Shown here in pieces: positions 8,051 to 17,802 of a DNA stretch of 64,000 nt. The stretch's first letter is position 1. The number at the start of each line of letters is the position of its first letter. The notes under the pieces were generated by a model. It was not told the origin of the DNA and did not search any database. It saw only the letters and a list, made by a program, of their open reading frames with translations. Source of the DNA: Duganella sp. BuS-21 (GTDB lineage Bacteria; Pseudomonadota; Gammaproteobacteria; Burkholderiales; Burkholderiaceae_D); contig CP097466.1 in the NCBI GenBank assembly GCA_041874725.1, forward strand, positions 4,030,001 to 4,094,000, in the 5' to 3' direction. The translations under genes were made by a program, and so were the position numbers.

Positions 8051-8986
8051 TTATTCCTTAATGATCTTGCTTTGCGTTTTGACGACCTGCATCGCCGTTG
8101 CGATCAGGCCGCTCATCTCCCCGAGATTGGCCGGTATGATAATCGAATTATTGGTCTTGGCAAGCTGGCCGAAGGCAGTGATGTATTGCTCGGCCACCTT
8201 GAGGTTCATGGCTTCGTCGCCGCCCGGCTCGCGGATCGCCGCACCGACTTGACGCAAGGCCGTGGCACTGGCTTCCGCCAAAGCGACGATGGCCGCCGCC
8301 TGGCCCTGCGCGCGGTTGATGGCCGCTTTCTTGTCGCCTTCCGAGCGCGCGATCTGCGCTTCACGCTCGCCGTTGGCGATGTTGACCTGCTCCTGCTGAC
8401 GGCCTTCCGACGCCGCGATCAAGGCGCGCTTCTCGCGCTCGGCCGTGATCTGCGCCTGCATCGCGTGCAGGATTTCCTTCGGCGGCGTCAAATCCTTGAT
8501 TTCGTAGCGCAGCACTTTCACGCCCCAGTTGGCGGCCGATTCATCGATGGCGTTGACGATGGTGGTGTTGATATGCTCGCGCTCCTCAAAGGTGGTGTCG
8601 AGTTCCATGCGGCCGATCACGGAACGCAGCGTGGTCTGCGCCAGCTGGGTGATCGCGGCGATGTAGTTGGACGAGCCGTAGGAGGCGCGCATGGCGTCCG
8701 TCACCTGGAAGTACAGGATGCCGTCCACCTGCAGCTGCGTGTTGTCCTTGGTGATGCAAACCTGCGGCGGCACATCCAGCGGGATTTCCTTCAACAGGTG
8801 CTTGTAGGCGATGCGGTCCACAAACGGAATCACGATGTTGAGCCCAGGCCCCAGCGTAGCATGGTATTTGCCGAGCCGCTCCACCACCCAGGCGTGCTGC
8901 TGCGGCACCACGTTGATGGTCTTGAAGACGAACACCAAAGCCAGTATGAACAGGATGAAGGTGACGTTGCCGATGCTGATATCCAT
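8051..8986 (-). CDS. SPFH/band 7 membrane protein (paraslipin/QmcA type)
   Basis: The 311-residue protein has one N-terminal membrane helix (about residues 5-22), an SPFH domain beginning VVPQQHAWVVERLGKYH, and a long helical region with REKRALIAASEGRQQ and similar repeats that forms the oligomerisation coiled coil. Members assemble large membrane-bound cages and microdomains and modulate membrane protein quality control. The nfeD gene immediately upstream on the same strand is its usual partner, which supports the assignment. The ATG at 8984-8986 is preceded by a GGAGAAA-type element. Confidence 0.92.
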   Translation of the reverse strand: MDISIGNVTFILFILALVFVFKTINVVPQQHAWVVERLGKYHATLGPGLNIVIPFVDRIAYKHLLKEIPLDVPPQVCITKDNTQLQVDGILYFQVTDAMRASYGSSNYIAAITQLAQTTLRSVIGRMELDTTFEEREHINTTIVNAIDESAANWGVKVLRYEIKDLTPPKEILHAMQAQITAEREKRALIAASEGRQQEQVNIANGEREAQIARSEGDKKAAINRAQGQAAAIVALAEASATALRQVGAAIREPGGDEAMNLKVAEQYITAFGQLAKTNNSIIIPANLGEMSGLIATAMQVVKTQSKIIKE

Positions 8987-9007
8987 GTGTTTCTCCGTAA
9001 GTTAATC

Positions 9008-9442
9008 TCAGGCGGCCACGATCAGGCGGCTGCCGCGTACTTCGCGTATCGTGTATTGGCCCGGCGCCGGGACGGCCCCGGGCGTGGCACCAGCTTCCAA
9101 TACGACATCCCACAGCGCGCCGCGATACATCACGCGCGCAGCGCCATCCTGCCACGCCGGCACCTGCACGGTCTGGCCAATATCAAGGTTGACGTTGGGA
9201 TCGCGCTCGGCCTGCACGCGCTGCTGCTGCATGCCGAAGCGGCTGCGGCGCAGCGCCACCGTGGCGGCGACGCCGACCACGGCGGCCACCAGCAGCTGTA
9301 CGGCCTGGCCCAGGCCCAGCAAGGCGGCGGCACTGCCCGCCGCCAGGCCGATGGCGATCATCAGCAGGTAGAACGTGCCGGTGAATAGTTCAAGTATGAC
9401 GGTCAGGCCGGCGGCGGCCAGCCAATAGCTCCAATCAGCCAT
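9008..9442 (-). CDS. NfeD family membrane protein
   Basis: The 144-residue protein has a hydrophobic N-terminal half with about three membrane helices and a soluble C-terminal OB-fold (about 85-144) with WDVVLEAGATPGAV and the closing IREVRGSRLIV. This is the short NfeD form lacking the serine protease domain. NfeD proteins work with SPFH proteins, and the paraslipin-type gene follows 21 bases downstream on the same strand. The ATG at 9440-9442 has an AGGAGAGC-type ribosome binding site. Confidence 0.9.
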   Translation of the reverse strand: MADWSYWLAAAGLTVILELFTGTFYLLMIAIGLAAGSAAALLGLGQAVQLLVAAVVGVAATVALRRSRFGMQQQRVQAERDPNVNLDIGQTVQVPAWQDGAARVMYRGALWDVVLEAGATPGAVPAPGQYTIREVRGSRLIVAA

Positions 9443-9462
9443 GATGCTCTCCTTTTAAATGC

Positions 9463-9497
9463 AAAAACCCCCGCTTCCCGGAATGGGCTGCGAGGGT
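9463..9497 (-). terminator. Probable terminator after ppsA
   Basis: Read on the minus strand, ACCCTCGC and GCGGGGGT form an 8-bp stem (one G-U pair) around a 15-base loop, followed by a T run. It lies about 95 bases after the ppsA stop and just before nfeD, so it would separate the two transcripts. Confidence 0.65.
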
Positions 9498-9590
9498 CTG
9501 TGCTGCTGGACAAATGGTATTGATAGAGTTTTTTGCTACTAAATTCGATAACTCCAGTCTAAACCATTTTCCATCGTCGTCAATACTTTA

Positions 9591-12023
9591 TTATTTCTGC
9601 TGCAGACTGGCCAGCTTCTGCCAAGTGTCGATCACCGAGTCCGGATTCAGCGACATCGATTCAATGCCCTGCTCCATCAGCCACACCGCGAAGTCCGGGT
9701 GGTCGGAAGGACCTTGGCCGCAGATGCCGATGTATTTGCCCTGCTTGCGGCAAGCCTGGATGGCCTGCGACAGCAGCGCTTTCACCGCATCGTCGCGCTC
9801 GTCGAAGTCGGCCGCCAGCAGCGCCATGCCGGAATCGCGGTCCAGTCCCAGCGTCAGCTGGGTCAGGTCGTTGGAGCCGATGGAGAAGCCATCGAAATGC
9901 TCGAGGAAGCGATCGGCCAGGATCGCGTTCGATGGCACTTCGCACATCATGATCAGGCGCAGGCCGTTCTCGCCGCGCACCAGGCCGTTCTTGCCCAGCA
10001 GGTCGACGACTTTTTCAGCCTGGCCCAGGGTACGCACGAACGGCACCATGATCTCGACATTGGTCAGGCCCATGTCGTTACGCACGCGTTTCATGGCCGC
10101 GCATTCCATTTCGAAGGCGCCGGCAAAGTCGGCGGCCAGGTAGCGCGCGGCGCCACGGAAGCCCAGCATCGGATTTTCTTCGTCCGGCTCGTAGCGCGAA
10201 CCGCCGATCAGTTTCTTGTACTCGTTGGACTTGAAGTCCGACAGGCGCACGATCACCGGTTTCGGCCAGAACGCGGCGGCGATGGTGGCAATGCCTTCGG
10301 CCAGCTTGTCGACGTAAAACGCTTTCGGCGAAGCGTGACCGCGTGCGACCGATTCCACCGCTTTCTTCAGATCGGCGTCGATGTTCGGATATTCCAGGAT
10401 CGCTCGCGGGTGCACACCAATATTGTTATTGATGATGAACTCCAGGCGCGCCAGGCCGACGCCCGCATTCGGCACCGACTGGAAGTCGAAGGCCAGCTGC
10501 GGATTGCCGACGTTGAGCATGATCTTGGTCGGCAGTTTCGGCAGTTCGCCGCGCGCCACTTCCGAGATTTCGGTTTCCAGCAGACCGTCGTAGATCTTGC
10601 CTTCGTCGCCCTCGGCGCACGAGACGGTGACGAAGGTGCCGTCTTTCAGCACCTCGGTGGCGTCGCCGCAACCGACGACCGCAGGCACGCCCAGTTCACG
10701 CGCGATGATCGCCGCGTGGCAGGTGCGGCCGCCACGGTTGGTGACGATGGCGGAGGCGCGCTTCATCACCGGCTCCCAGTTAGGATCGGTCATGTCGGCC
10801 ACCAGCACGTCGCCTGGCTGCACGCGCTCCATGTCGGCCGGGTCGTGAATCACGCGCACCGGACCGGCGCCGATCTTCTGGCCGATGGCGCGGCCGGAGG
10901 CCAGCACCGTGCCGCTCGACTTCAGCTTGAAGCGCTGCTGCACGTCGGTCGCCTTCTGCTGCGACTTCACGGTTTCAGGACGCGCCTGCAGGATGTACAG
11001 TTTGCCGTCGCGGCCATCCTTGCCCCACTCAATGTCCATCGGACGCTGGTAGTGGTTCTCGATGATGACGGCGTACTTGGCCAGCTCCACCACTTCCTCG
11101 TCGTTCAGCGAATAGCGGTTGCGCAGCTCGACCGGGACGTCGACGGTCTTCACCGAGCGGCCAGCCTTGGCTTCGTTGGTGAACTCCATCTTCAGCAGCT
11201 TGGAGCCGATGTTGCGGCGGATGACAGGCGATTTGCCTTTTTCCAGCATCGGTTTGTGGACGTAGAATTCGTCCGGGTTGACCGCGCCCTGCACCACCGT
11301 CTCGCCCAGGCCATAGCTGGAGGTGACGAACACCACGTCCTTGAAGCCGGACTCGGTATCGATGGTGAACATCACGCCAGCCGCGCCCAGGTCGGAACGC
11401 ACCATGCGCTGCACGCCGGCCGACAAGGCCACTTCGGCGTGGGTGAAGCCTTTGTGCACACGGTAGGAAATGGCGCGGTCGTTGTACAAGGAAGCGAAGA
11501 CGTGCTTCATGGCGTCGAGCACGTTTTCGATGCCGACCACGTTGAGGAAGGTCTCCTGCTGACCGGCGAACGAGGCGTCCGGCAAATCTTCGGCGGTGGC
11601 CGAGGAGCGCACGGCAAACGACATCTCGGTGCTGGAATCAGCCACCAGTTGATCGTAATAGGTTTTGATTTCCGCTTCCAGGCGTGGCTGGAATGGCGTG
11701 TCGATGATCCACTGACGGATCTCGGCGCCGGCTTGCGCCAACGAGCGCACGTCGTCGATGTTCAGATCGGACAGGCGGTCGGCGATGCGGTCGGCCAGCG
11801 ACTTGCCGCCGCCGACGCTGTGCGACAGGAAGTCGCGGAAAGCCTGCGCGGTGGTAGCGAAACCACCCGGCACGCGCACGCCGGCTTCCGCCAGCTGGCT
11901 GATCATCTCGCCGAGCGAGGCGTTCTTGCCGCCGACGGATTCGACATCCGTCATTCGCAAGTGTTCAAACGAGGCAAGGTAAACCGCTTCGTTGTTTTGC
12001 TCCTTCAATGCTGCGTTGGACAT
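9591..12023 (-). CDS. ppsA: Phosphoenolpyruvate synthase
   Basis: The 810-residue enzyme converts pyruvate, ATP and water to phosphoenolpyruvate, AMP and phosphate for gluconeogenesis. It shows the N-terminal ATP-binding domain (with [13 protein letters not shown]), the swivelling domain with phospho-histidine His436 in [11 protein letters not shown], and the C-terminal PEP/pyruvate-binding barrel with the catalytic ICGQGPSDH segment. Length is normal. The ATG at 12021-12023 is preceded by AAAGGTG. An earlier in-frame start would add 26 residues unlike the family. The gene is divergent from the ppsA regulator gene, the standard arrangement. Confidence 0.97.
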   Translation of the reverse strand: MSNAALKEQNNEAVYLASFEHLRMTDVESVGGKNASLGEMISQLAEAGVRVPGGFATTAQAFRDFLSHSVGGGKSLADRIADRLSDLNIDDVRSLAQAGAEIRQWIIDTPFQPRLEAEIKTYYDQLVADSSTEMSFAVRSSATAEDLPDASFAGQQETFLNVVGIENVLDAMKHVFASLYNDRAISYRVHKGFTHAEVALSAGVQRMVRSDLGAAGVMFTIDTESGFKDVVFVTSSYGLGETVVQGAVNPDEFYVHKPMLEKGKSPVIRRNIGSKLLKMEFTNEAKAGRSVKTVDVPVELRNRYSLNDEEVVELAKYAVIIENHYQRPMDIEWGKDGRDGKLYILQARPETVKSQQKATDVQQRFKLKSSGTVLASGRAIGQKIGAGPVRVIHDPADMERVQPGDVLVADMTDPNWEPVMKRASAIVTNRGGRTCHAAIIARELGVPAVVGCGDATEVLKDGTFVTVSCAEGDEGKIYDGLLETEISEVARGELPKLPTKIMLNVGNPQLAFDFQSVPNAGVGLARLEFIINNNIGVHPRAILEYPNIDADLKKAVESVARGHASPKAFYVDKLAEGIATIAAAFWPKPVIVRLSDFKSNEYKKLIGGSRYEPDEENPMLGFRGAARYLAADFAGAFEMECAAMKRVRNDMGLTNVEIMVPFVRTLGQAEKVVDLLGKNGLVRGENGLRLIMMCEVPSNAILADRFLEHFDGFSIGSNDLTQLTLGLDRDSGMALLAADFDERDDAVKALLSQAIQACRKQGKYIGICGQGPSDHPDFAVWLMEQGIESMSLNPDSVIDTWQKLASLQQK

Positions 12024-12174
12024 AATGACACCTTTTTGATGATAGAAATCTTCCAGCGAGGCGCAGACTTGTTTCTTGTTATTCTGTTCGTCGTGCAGCA
12101 CAATTAACCATTGCCGATCATTCTACAGCCTGAATCGCGAATTGACGATTCACAATACTGACAGCCACCTCTAC

Positions 12175-13023
12175 ATGACACAAGAACAACGACAACCCCT
12201 GCCCTCCGCCGCCCGCACCGTGTTTTTCGTTTCGGACGGGACCGGCATTACGGCGGAAACCTTTGGTCACTCGGTCCTGACCCAATTCGAGCTGCGCTTC
12301 CGCCAGGTGCGGCTTCCCTTCATCGATACACTGGACAAGGCGCATGACGCGGTGCGCAAGATCAACGAAGCGTTTGCAACCGATGGTCAACGGCCGATCA
12401 TCTTTTCCACCCTGGTGAAGACGGAGTTGTCGGATGTGATTCGTCTATGCAAGGGCATGTACATGGACATGTTCCAAACTTTTGTTGCTCCGCTGGAACA
12501 AGAGTTGGGCGTGAAATCGACCCATACCATCGGCCGTTCGCACAATATCGTGGACAGCGAGGAGTACAAGAACCGGATCGAGGCGATCAACTTCTCGCTG
12601 GCGCATGACGACGGACAGTCGCACAAGAATTTGTCGTCGGCGGATGTGATACTGGTGGGCGTGTCGCGCTCGGGCAAGACGCCGACCAGTTTATATCTGG
12701 CGATGCAGTATGGGATCAAGGCGGCCAATTATCCGTTGATACCGGATGATTTTGAGCGCGGCAGATTGCCGTCGTCGCTGTATGAGTTCAAGTCCAAGAT
12801 TTTTGGGCTGACCATTACCCCGGAGCGCTTGAGCGAGATCCGCAACGAGCGTCGCGCGGGCAGCAAGTATGCGTCGCTGGAGAATTGCAGGTATGAGGTG
12901 AACGAGGCGGAAGCGATGATGAAGCGCGAGGGGATACGCTGGCTGTCGTCGACGACCAAGTCGATTGAAGAGATATCGACCACGATCCTGCAGGAGATTA
13001 AGCCGGATCGGCGCGAGTACTAG
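12175..13023 (+). CDS. ppsR: PEP synthase regulatory kinase/phosphorylase (DUF299)
   Basis: The 282-residue DUF299 protein is a bifunctional kinase and pyrophosphorylase that inactivates or reactivates PEP synthase by modifying a threonine near its catalytic histidine, using ADP as phosphate donor. The family P-loop [15 protein letters not shown] starts near residue 162, and the N terminus carries [12 protein letters not shown]. The ATG at 12175 begins the conserved part. It faces away from ppsA across a 151-base intergenic region that must hold both promoters. The gene ends 22 bases before a GGGTC-type hairpin. Confidence 0.95.
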   Translation: MTQEQRQPLPSAARTVFFVSDGTGITAETFGHSVLTQFELRFRQVRLPFIDTLDKAHDAVRKINEAFATDGQRPIIFSTLVKTELSDVIRLCKGMYMDMFQTFVAPLEQELGVKSTHTIGRSHNIVDSEEYKNRIEAINFSLAHDDGQSHKNLSSADVILVGVSRSGKTPTSLYLAMQYGIKAANYPLIPDDFERGRLPSSLYEFKSKIFGLTITPERLSEIRNERRAGSKYASLENCRYEVNEAEAMMKREGIRWLSSTTKSIEEISTTILQEIKPDRREY

Positions 13024-13044
13024 CGCCACCCCGCACGGCCAGGC

Positions 13045-13071
13045 AGGGTCGGACCCTGCGGGTCCGACCCT
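13045..13071. repeat. GGGTC-type inverted repeat hairpin
   Basis: AGGGTCGGACCC and GGGTCCGACCCT are exact inverted 12-base arms around TGC. It lies between the convergent ppsR and receiver-EAL genes and may serve as a terminator, although there is only a short T run. It belongs to the same family of GGGTC/GACCC hairpins as 51847-51875 and the tips of 7570-7641. Confidence 0.85.
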
Positions 13072-13145
13072 TAAGCTTTCACGCTGGCGTCGAGGTGGAA
13101 GCGCACGGGGTAGGTGCAAGATGAACGAATCACCTGTCCCCCCCC

Positions 13146-14345
13146 TTAGAAAAAGTGCTGCCAGTCGGCCAGCCAGCCAGGAAAATCTTCCACCGGCATC
13201 GGCTTGGCGATGTAGTAGCCCTGGGCGTAGGTGCAGCCCAGGCTTTGCAGGAAATCCCAATCCTGCTTGGTCTCCACGCCCACCGCCACCGAACGGCGAT
13301 CCAGGCTGCGGGCCAGGCCTAGGCAGGAGCGCAGCACCGTGCCGATCGCCGCCCGCTTGGACGCGCCATCCACAAAGCTGCGGTCTATCTTCAGTTCCGA
13401 GAACGGAATGCGCGCCAGCAGTTGCAGGTTGCTGCGCCCTGTCCCGTAGTCGTCGATCGCCAGGCCGAAGCCTTTCATCCGCAGCCGCAGCAGCCGTTCG
13501 AGGAAGTGCGGATCGGTGGTGAGCACCGCCGATTCCGTCATTTCAAAGGTGATGTAGTCGGCCATGATGCGATGCCGCTCAAGGCAGGTGCCGATCTGCT
13601 CCATGAATTGCGGGTGCGCCAGCGTGGTCTGGTCGACGTTGATCGATACAGAGATCGGCACGCCCTGGTCGTGCAGCTTGCGGCACGCAGCCACCGATTT
13701 TTCGATCATGGCCCAGTCGAGGAAGTCGACGCGCCGGTTGTCTTCCAGCGCCTGCATGAACGAGGCCGGCCCCAGCACCCCGTGCAGCGGATGCCGCCAG
13801 CGCGCAAACATCTCCAGGCCTTTGACCTGCCCCGTTTCGAGTTCGATCTTCGGTTGGAAGTAAGGATCGAATTCGCGCTCCTGCAAGCCTTGCCCGACTT
13901 CGGCGAAGGACATGCACAGCGCCGGTCCCTGTGCGCCTTGCGCCGCGCCAGGTTGCAGATAGTTGGATACCAACGCCATTAACCGGCTGCCGATCACCGG
14001 CTTGCCGATCGCGCCCAGCACGTTGACGCCGTAGGCATCGGCCATGGTCTCCACCGAGAACAACACCGCGTTGCTTTGCGCGCCGACCACGATGATGCCG
14101 GCCTTGCAGCGCGCTTCGCCCAGGCGGCGGATCAGCTCCAGCGCATCCATGCCAGGCAACGCCAGGTCGATGATGGCGATGTCCACCGGCGGCGTGATGC
14201 CGGCGCTGAAGTGGCGCAGCGCGGTGTGGCCGTCGGGCGCCTGCGTGATGCGCCCGACGCCTACGTGCACCAGGATATCGGCCAGCGCATGGCGTTGAAC
14301 CTGATCCCCTTCGGCTACCAGAAAATGCAACTGCGCGATATCCAT
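13146..14345 (-). CDS. Response regulator with EAL phosphodiesterase domain
   Basis: The 399-residue protein has an N-terminal receiver domain (about 1-125) with phospho-acceptor Asp in IIDLALPGMD, and a C-terminal EAL domain (about 145-395) like RocR-type regulators that degrade cyclic-di-GMP. The EAL tripeptide itself is GLEMFAR, so the metal-binding Glu is kept but the next two residues differ. SINVDQ, FEMTES, IDDYGTG, LKIDRSF and YAQGYY are present. AEGVET reads AVGVET. Activity is therefore plausible but not certain. No sensor kinase gene is adjacent. The ATG at 14343-14345 is the first residue of the receiver fold. Confidence 0.9.
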   Translation of the reverse strand: MDIAQLHFLVAEGDQVQRHALADILVHVGVGRITQAPDGHTALRHFSAGITPPVDIAIIDLALPGMDALELIRRLGEARCKAGIIVVGAQSNAVLFSVETMADAYGVNVLGAIGKPVIGSRLMALVSNYLQPGAAQGAQGPALCMSFAEVGQGLQEREFDPYFQPKIELETGQVKGLEMFARWRHPLHGVLGPASFMQALEDNRRVDFLDWAMIEKSVAACRKLHDQGVPISVSINVDQTTLAHPQFMEQIGTCLERHRIMADYITFEMTESAVLTTDPHFLERLLRLRMKGFGLAIDDYGTGRSNLQLLARIPFSELKIDRSFVDGASKRAAIGTVLRSCLGLARSLDRRSVAVGVETKQDWDFLQSLGCTYAQGYYIAKPMPVEDFPGWLADWQHFF

Positions 14346-14364
14346 GTACAGCTCCAGTGTGTGC

Positions 14365-15150
14365 TTACGCCTGATTCTGCCTTACTTGCTCGAAAAAGCA
14401 AACCGCCGCGCAGGCGGCCACGTTGAGCGACTCCACCTGCCCCAGGTGCGGTATCACCACCTGGTGCGTGGCCGCCGACAGCAGGTCGTCCGCCACGCCC
14501 TGCCCTTCGTGGCCGAACAGCCATGCCGTCGGCACGCGCAAATCGACGTCGTACAGGCGCTGCGTGGCGTAGCCGCTGGTGGCCAGGGTCTGCACCTTGG
14601 CGCCGGTAATCAGCGCCGCCAGGTCGACGTTTTCAAAAATATCGAGTACGAAGTGCGCACCCATCGCCGCCCGCAGCACCTTCGGCGACCAGCAGAACGC
14701 CGTGCCGGCGCTGCAGTACACCTGGGTGATGCCGGCCGCAGCCGCGCTGCGCAGGATGGAGCCGACATTGCCGGGATCCTGCACGCCGTCCAGCAGCACC
14801 GCCGAAACGCTTAGCGGCGCCGTCACCGCACGCTCCGGCGTGGCGACCAGGAACATGACGCCGACGCCATGTTCCACCTGGCTGACGGCGTTGTACAGCG
14901 CATCCGGCAAAGCCAGCACGTGGGCGCGCTGCGCTTCCAGCTGGCCGACGATGCCCATCACTTCGGCGTTCTGCAGCGAGCCTTCGCTGACCACACATTG
15001 CTCCGGCAGACCGCGCAGCTGCAGATACGACTGGCACAGGTGCACGCCGTCGAGCAGTGTGCGGCCGGCCTTGCGGCGCGCCGACGAACTGCCGGCCAGC
15101 TTGACCAGGTCTTTGTATTGCGCGTTGTCGCGCGAGGTAATCGTCTTCAC
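14365..15150 (-). CDS. TrmH/SpoU family RNA 2'-O-methyltransferase
   Basis: The 261-residue SPOUT enzyme has a substrate-binding N-terminal part ([14 protein letters not shown]) and the three SpoU motifs: [27 protein letters not shown] and [17 protein letters not shown]. The last forms the knotted AdoMet site. It should methylate ribose 2'-OH in rRNA or tRNA. The exact nucleotide is not evident, although this type often neighbours rnhB. The start is a GTG at 15148-15150 overlapping the rnhB stop by 3 bases, so translation is coupled to rnhB. Confidence 0.9.
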   Translation of the reverse strand: MKTITSRDNAQYKDLVKLAGSSSARRKAGRTLLDGVHLCQSYLQLRGLPEQCVVSEGSLQNAEVMGIVGQLEAQRAHVLALPDALYNAVSQVEHGVGVMFLVATPERAVTAPLSVSAVLLDGVQDPGNVGSILRSAAAAGITQVYCSAGTAFCWSPKVLRAAMGAHFVLDIFENVDLAALITGAKVQTLATSGYATQRLYDVDLRVPTAWLFGHEGQGVADDLLSAATHQVVIPHLGQVESLNVAACAAVCFFEQVRQNQA

Positions 15151-15767
15151 AGGTTCACCTCCAGCAGCGCGCGCACCGGCGCGAACGATCGGCGATGCAC
15201 CGGCGACGGCCCGTGCTCGCGCAGGCGCGCCAGGTGCAGCGCCGTGCCGTAGCCCTTGTGCTGGTCGAAGCAGTAGTGCGGATAACGTTCATGCAGCAGC
15301 ACCAGCGCGGCGTCGCGCGCGGTCTTGGCCAGAATGGAGGCGGCCGAGATGGCGTCCACCTTGTCGTCGCCGCCGATGATGGCGATGCTCTGGATCTTCA
15401 TCACCGGGCAGCGGTTGCCGTCGATCAGGGCCAGCGTCGGCACGGTGCTCAGCGCTTCCACCGCGCGCCGCATGGCCAGCATGGAGGCCTGCAGGATATT
15501 CAGCTTGTCGATTTCCTCTTCCGACGCTTCGGCGATGGCCCATGCCAGCGCGTGCTGCTTGATCAGCGGCGCCAGCATGTCGCGCTTGGCCTCGGTGAGT
15601 TTCTTCGAGTCGCGCAGGCCTTCGATGGGACGCGAGACGTCGAGGATGACGGCGGCCGCGAACACCGGGCCGGCCAGCGGCCCGCGTCCCGCCTCGTCCA
15701 CGCCGCAGATGATTTCATCGGGCGATGCCGGCAAGTCGTCGAACAGTCCCAGGTTTTGATTCTTCAC
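15147..15767 (-). CDS. rnhB: Ribonuclease HII
   Basis: RNase HII cleaves RNA in RNA-DNA hybrids and starts removal of single ribonucleotides from DNA. The 206-residue protein shows [16 protein letters not shown] with the catalytic Asp-Glu pair, LRDSKKLT, the LALIDGN segment with the third acidic residue, and [12 protein letters not shown] with the fourth. The start is a GTG at 15765-15767. It is the second-last gene of the envelope cluster, separated from lpxB by a REP-like inverted pair, and overlaps the methyltransferase start. Confidence 0.96.
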   Translation of the reverse strand: MKNQNLGLFDDLPASPDEIICGVDEAGRGPLAGPVFAAAVILDVSRPIEGLRDSKKLTEAKRDMLAPLIKQHALAWAIAEASEEEIDKLNILQASMLAMRRAVEALSTVPTLALIDGNRCPVMKIQSIAIIGGDDKVDAISAASILAKTARDAALVLLHERYPHYCFDQHKGYGTALHLARLREHGPSPVHRRSFAPVRALLEVNL

Positions 15768-15786
15768 TTTAGTTACTCTTCATTCC

Positions 15787-15865
15787 GTCGTTCCCGCGCA
15801 GGCGGGAACCCATAGGTCGATGACCGGAGGCGCTCAGCATGGATTCCCGCTTTCGCGGGAACGAC
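15787..15865. repeat. REP-like inverted pair between lpxB and rnhB
   Basis: GTCGTTCCCGCG at 15787 and its exact reverse complement at 15854-15865 bound a 79-base unit. Each end is itself a hairpin, for example GTTCCCGC and GCGGGAAC around GCAG at 15790-15809. The internal CCAT/ATGG pieces continue the symmetry. A sister unit lies at 26579-26658. The form resembles paired REP elements found between genes in many proteobacteria. Confidence 0.85.
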
Positions 15866-15867
15866 AT

Positions 15868-17025
15868 TCAGGCGCCGATTACTTTCAATACCGCTGCGGC
15901 GCTTTCCGCCGCGCTATTGCGCAACAGGCTGTGATGCATGTCGGTGAAGCGCTGCGCCAGCCGCAAGCGGTGCGGCGCGTCGCTCAGCTGCTTCCACATG
16001 GCTTGCGCCAGCGCCTCCGGATTGGCCACGCCTTGCAGCATCTCCGGCACCAGGTATTCGCGCGCCAGGATGTTCGGCATGCCGATCCACGGCTGGTAGC
16101 CGAAGTGGCGCAGGATCTGCCATTCCAGCTCAGCCATCTTGTAGGCGATCACCATCGGCTTCTTGAACAGCGCCACCTCCAGCGAGGCCGTACCCGAAGC
16201 CACCAGCACCGCGTCGGCCGCCGCAATCGCGGTGTGCGACTGGCCGTCCAGCAGCTGGATCTCGACGTCCTGCAGGCGCGCCTGCGCCACCAGCTGCAGG
16301 AAGTACTGCTTCTGCCGCTCGCCGGCCATCGGCGCGACGAAACGCAGCGTGCGGTCGCGCAGCTTGAGCAGCCTGGCCGCCTGCATGAAGGCCACCGTGT
16401 TGTACTTGATCTCCGACATGCGGCTGCCCGGCATGATGGTGACCACGTTGGCGTCCTCCGGCATGCCGAGCGCGCGCTTGGCCGCGCCTTGGTCCGGCGC
16501 CAGCGGGATCAGCTCCGCCAGCGGGTGGCCCACATAGCTGACCGGCACGCCGGCCTGCTGGTAGATCGCTTGCTCGAACGGGAACACCACCAGCATGTGC
16601 GACACAGCGCGAATGATTTTCTTGATGCGGCCACCGCGCCAGGCCCATATCTGCGGGCCGATGTAGTGGATGGTCGGGATGCCGGCCGCCTTCAGCTGCT
16701 CTTCCAGCCCGAGGTTGAAGCCCGGGTAGTCGGCGCCGATGAAGGCCGCCGGCCGCTCGGCCAGCAACTGGTCGCGCAACTGGTTCTGGATGCCTTTCAA
16801 TTCGCGGTAGCGCATCAACACCGGCAGCAGGCCGCGCACCGTCAGCTGGTCCATCGGCCAGTGCGATTCGAAGCCATGCTCCATCATGTGCTGGCCGCCG
16901 ATACCGTGGAAGCGCGCGTCCGGCAGATGCGGACGCAGGCCGGAAAGCAAACGAGCCGCCAGCATGTCGCCGGACGGCTCGCCTGCCACCAAGGCTAAGG
17001 ACAGCTTGTCAGCGGACGATGCCAC
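15868..17025 (-). CDS. lpxB: Lipid-A-disaccharide synthase
   Basis: LpxB joins UDP-2,3-diacylglucosamine and lipid X to form the lipid A disaccharide on the inner face of the cytoplasmic membrane. The 385-residue protein starts its fold with LVAGEPSGDMLAARL and contains GIGGQHM and the nucleotide-binding MPGSRMSEI, as expected for this GT19 glycosyltransferase. The start is a GTG at 17023-17025. The first 17 bases overlap lpxA, so the two are coupled. It completes the lpxD-fabZ-lpxA-lpxB series. Confidence 0.97.
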   Translation of the reverse strand: MASSADKLSLALVAGEPSGDMLAARLLSGLRPHLPDARFHGIGGQHMMEHGFESHWPMDQLTVRGLLPVLMRYRELKGIQNQLRDQLLAERPAAFIGADYPGFNLGLEEQLKAAGIPTIHYIGPQIWAWRGGRIKKIIRAVSHMLVVFPFEQAIYQQAGVPVSYVGHPLAELIPLAPDQGAAKRALGMPEDANVVTIMPGSRMSEIKYNTVAFMQAARLLKLRDRTLRFVAPMAGERQKQYFLQLVAQARLQDVEIQLLDGQSHTAIAAADAVLVASGTASLEVALFKKPMVIAYKMAELEWQILRHFGYQPWIGMPNILAREYLVPEMLQGVANPEALAQAMWKQLSDAPHRLRLAQRFTDMHHSLLRNSAAESAAAVLKVIGA

Positions 17026-17800
17026 GGGTCGCCGTATCGAGGAATTCGCGCATGGCGCGCATGTGCAGCGCCACCTCGGGCGGCACTCCCGCCTCTTCGG
17101 CCACCAAGGCCGCCTTGGCTTCTTCCAGCGTCAGGCCGGAGCGGTAGATGATCTTGTAAGCCGCGCGGATGCCGTTGATCTGCTCGCGCGTGAAGCCGCG
17201 CCGTTTCAGGCCTTCGATGTTGACGCCGTGCGCCGCCGCCGGATTACCGTTCAACAGCACGAACGGCGGCACGTCCTGGGTCAGCGAAGTGCTCATGCCG
17301 ACAAATGCGTGTGCGCCGATCTTGCAGAACTGGTGCACGTTGGCGAAGCCGCTCATGATGACGTGGTCGCCGATTTCGACGTGGCCGGCGATCTGCGCGT
17401 TGTTCGAGAAGATCGTATTGCTGCCCACCACGCAGTCGTGCGCCAGGTGGACGTAGGCCGAGATCCAGTTGTCGTTGCCCAGCGACGTCACGCCCTTGTC
17501 CTGCACCGTGCCGGTGTTGAAGGTGCAGAATTCGCGGATGGTGTTGCGGTCGCCGATGGTCAGGCGGGTCGCTTCGCCGGCCCACTTCTTGTCCTGCGGC
17601 GCGGCGCCGATGGACGAGAACTGGAAGAACTTGTTGTCGCTGCCGATGGTCGTGTGACCTTCGATGACCACGTGCGGGCCGACCACCGTGCCGGAGCCGA
17701 TGGTCACGTTCGGGCCGATCACCGAATACGGGCCGACTTCTACGCTCTCGTGCAGCTCGGCCTTGCTGTCGACGATGGCGGTGGCGTGTATCCTCGACAT
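17009..17800 (-). CDS. lpxA: UDP-N-acetylglucosamine acyltransferase
   Basis: LpxA performs the first step of lipid A synthesis, moving a hydroxyacyl chain from acyl carrier protein to UDP-GlcNAc. The 263-residue protein consists of hexapeptide repeats forming a left-handed beta-helix (about residues 1-190), with the catalytic His in VHLAHDCVVG, and a helical C-terminal domain. The ATG at 17798-17800 follows the fabZ stop by 2 bases. Length and order are normal for the family. Confidence 0.97.
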   Translation of the reverse strand: MSRIHATAIVDSKAELHESVEVGPYSVIGPNVTIGSGTVVGPHVVIEGHTTIGSDNKFFQFSSIGAAPQDKKWAGEATRLTIGDRNTIREFCTFNTGTVQDKGVTSLGNDNWISAYVHLAHDCVVGSNTIFSNNAQIAGHVEIGDHVIMSGFANVHQFCKIGAHAFVGMSTSLTQDVPPFVLLNGNPAAAHGVNIEGLKRRGFTREQINGIRAAYKIIYRSGLTLEEAKAALVAEEAGVPPEVALHMRAMREFLDTATRGIVR

Positions 17801-17802
17801 GA

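Noticed and set aside
9699..12107. An open frame of about 800 codons on the plus strand opposite ppsA
   Set aside because: It is the GC-rich shadow of ppsA: His, Arg, Val and Gly dominate, there is no recognisable domain and no ribosome binding site.
12024..12174. Promoter elements in the ppsA/ppsR intergenic region
   Set aside because: TAGAAT-like and TTGACG-like hexamers are present but without convincing partners at the right distance.
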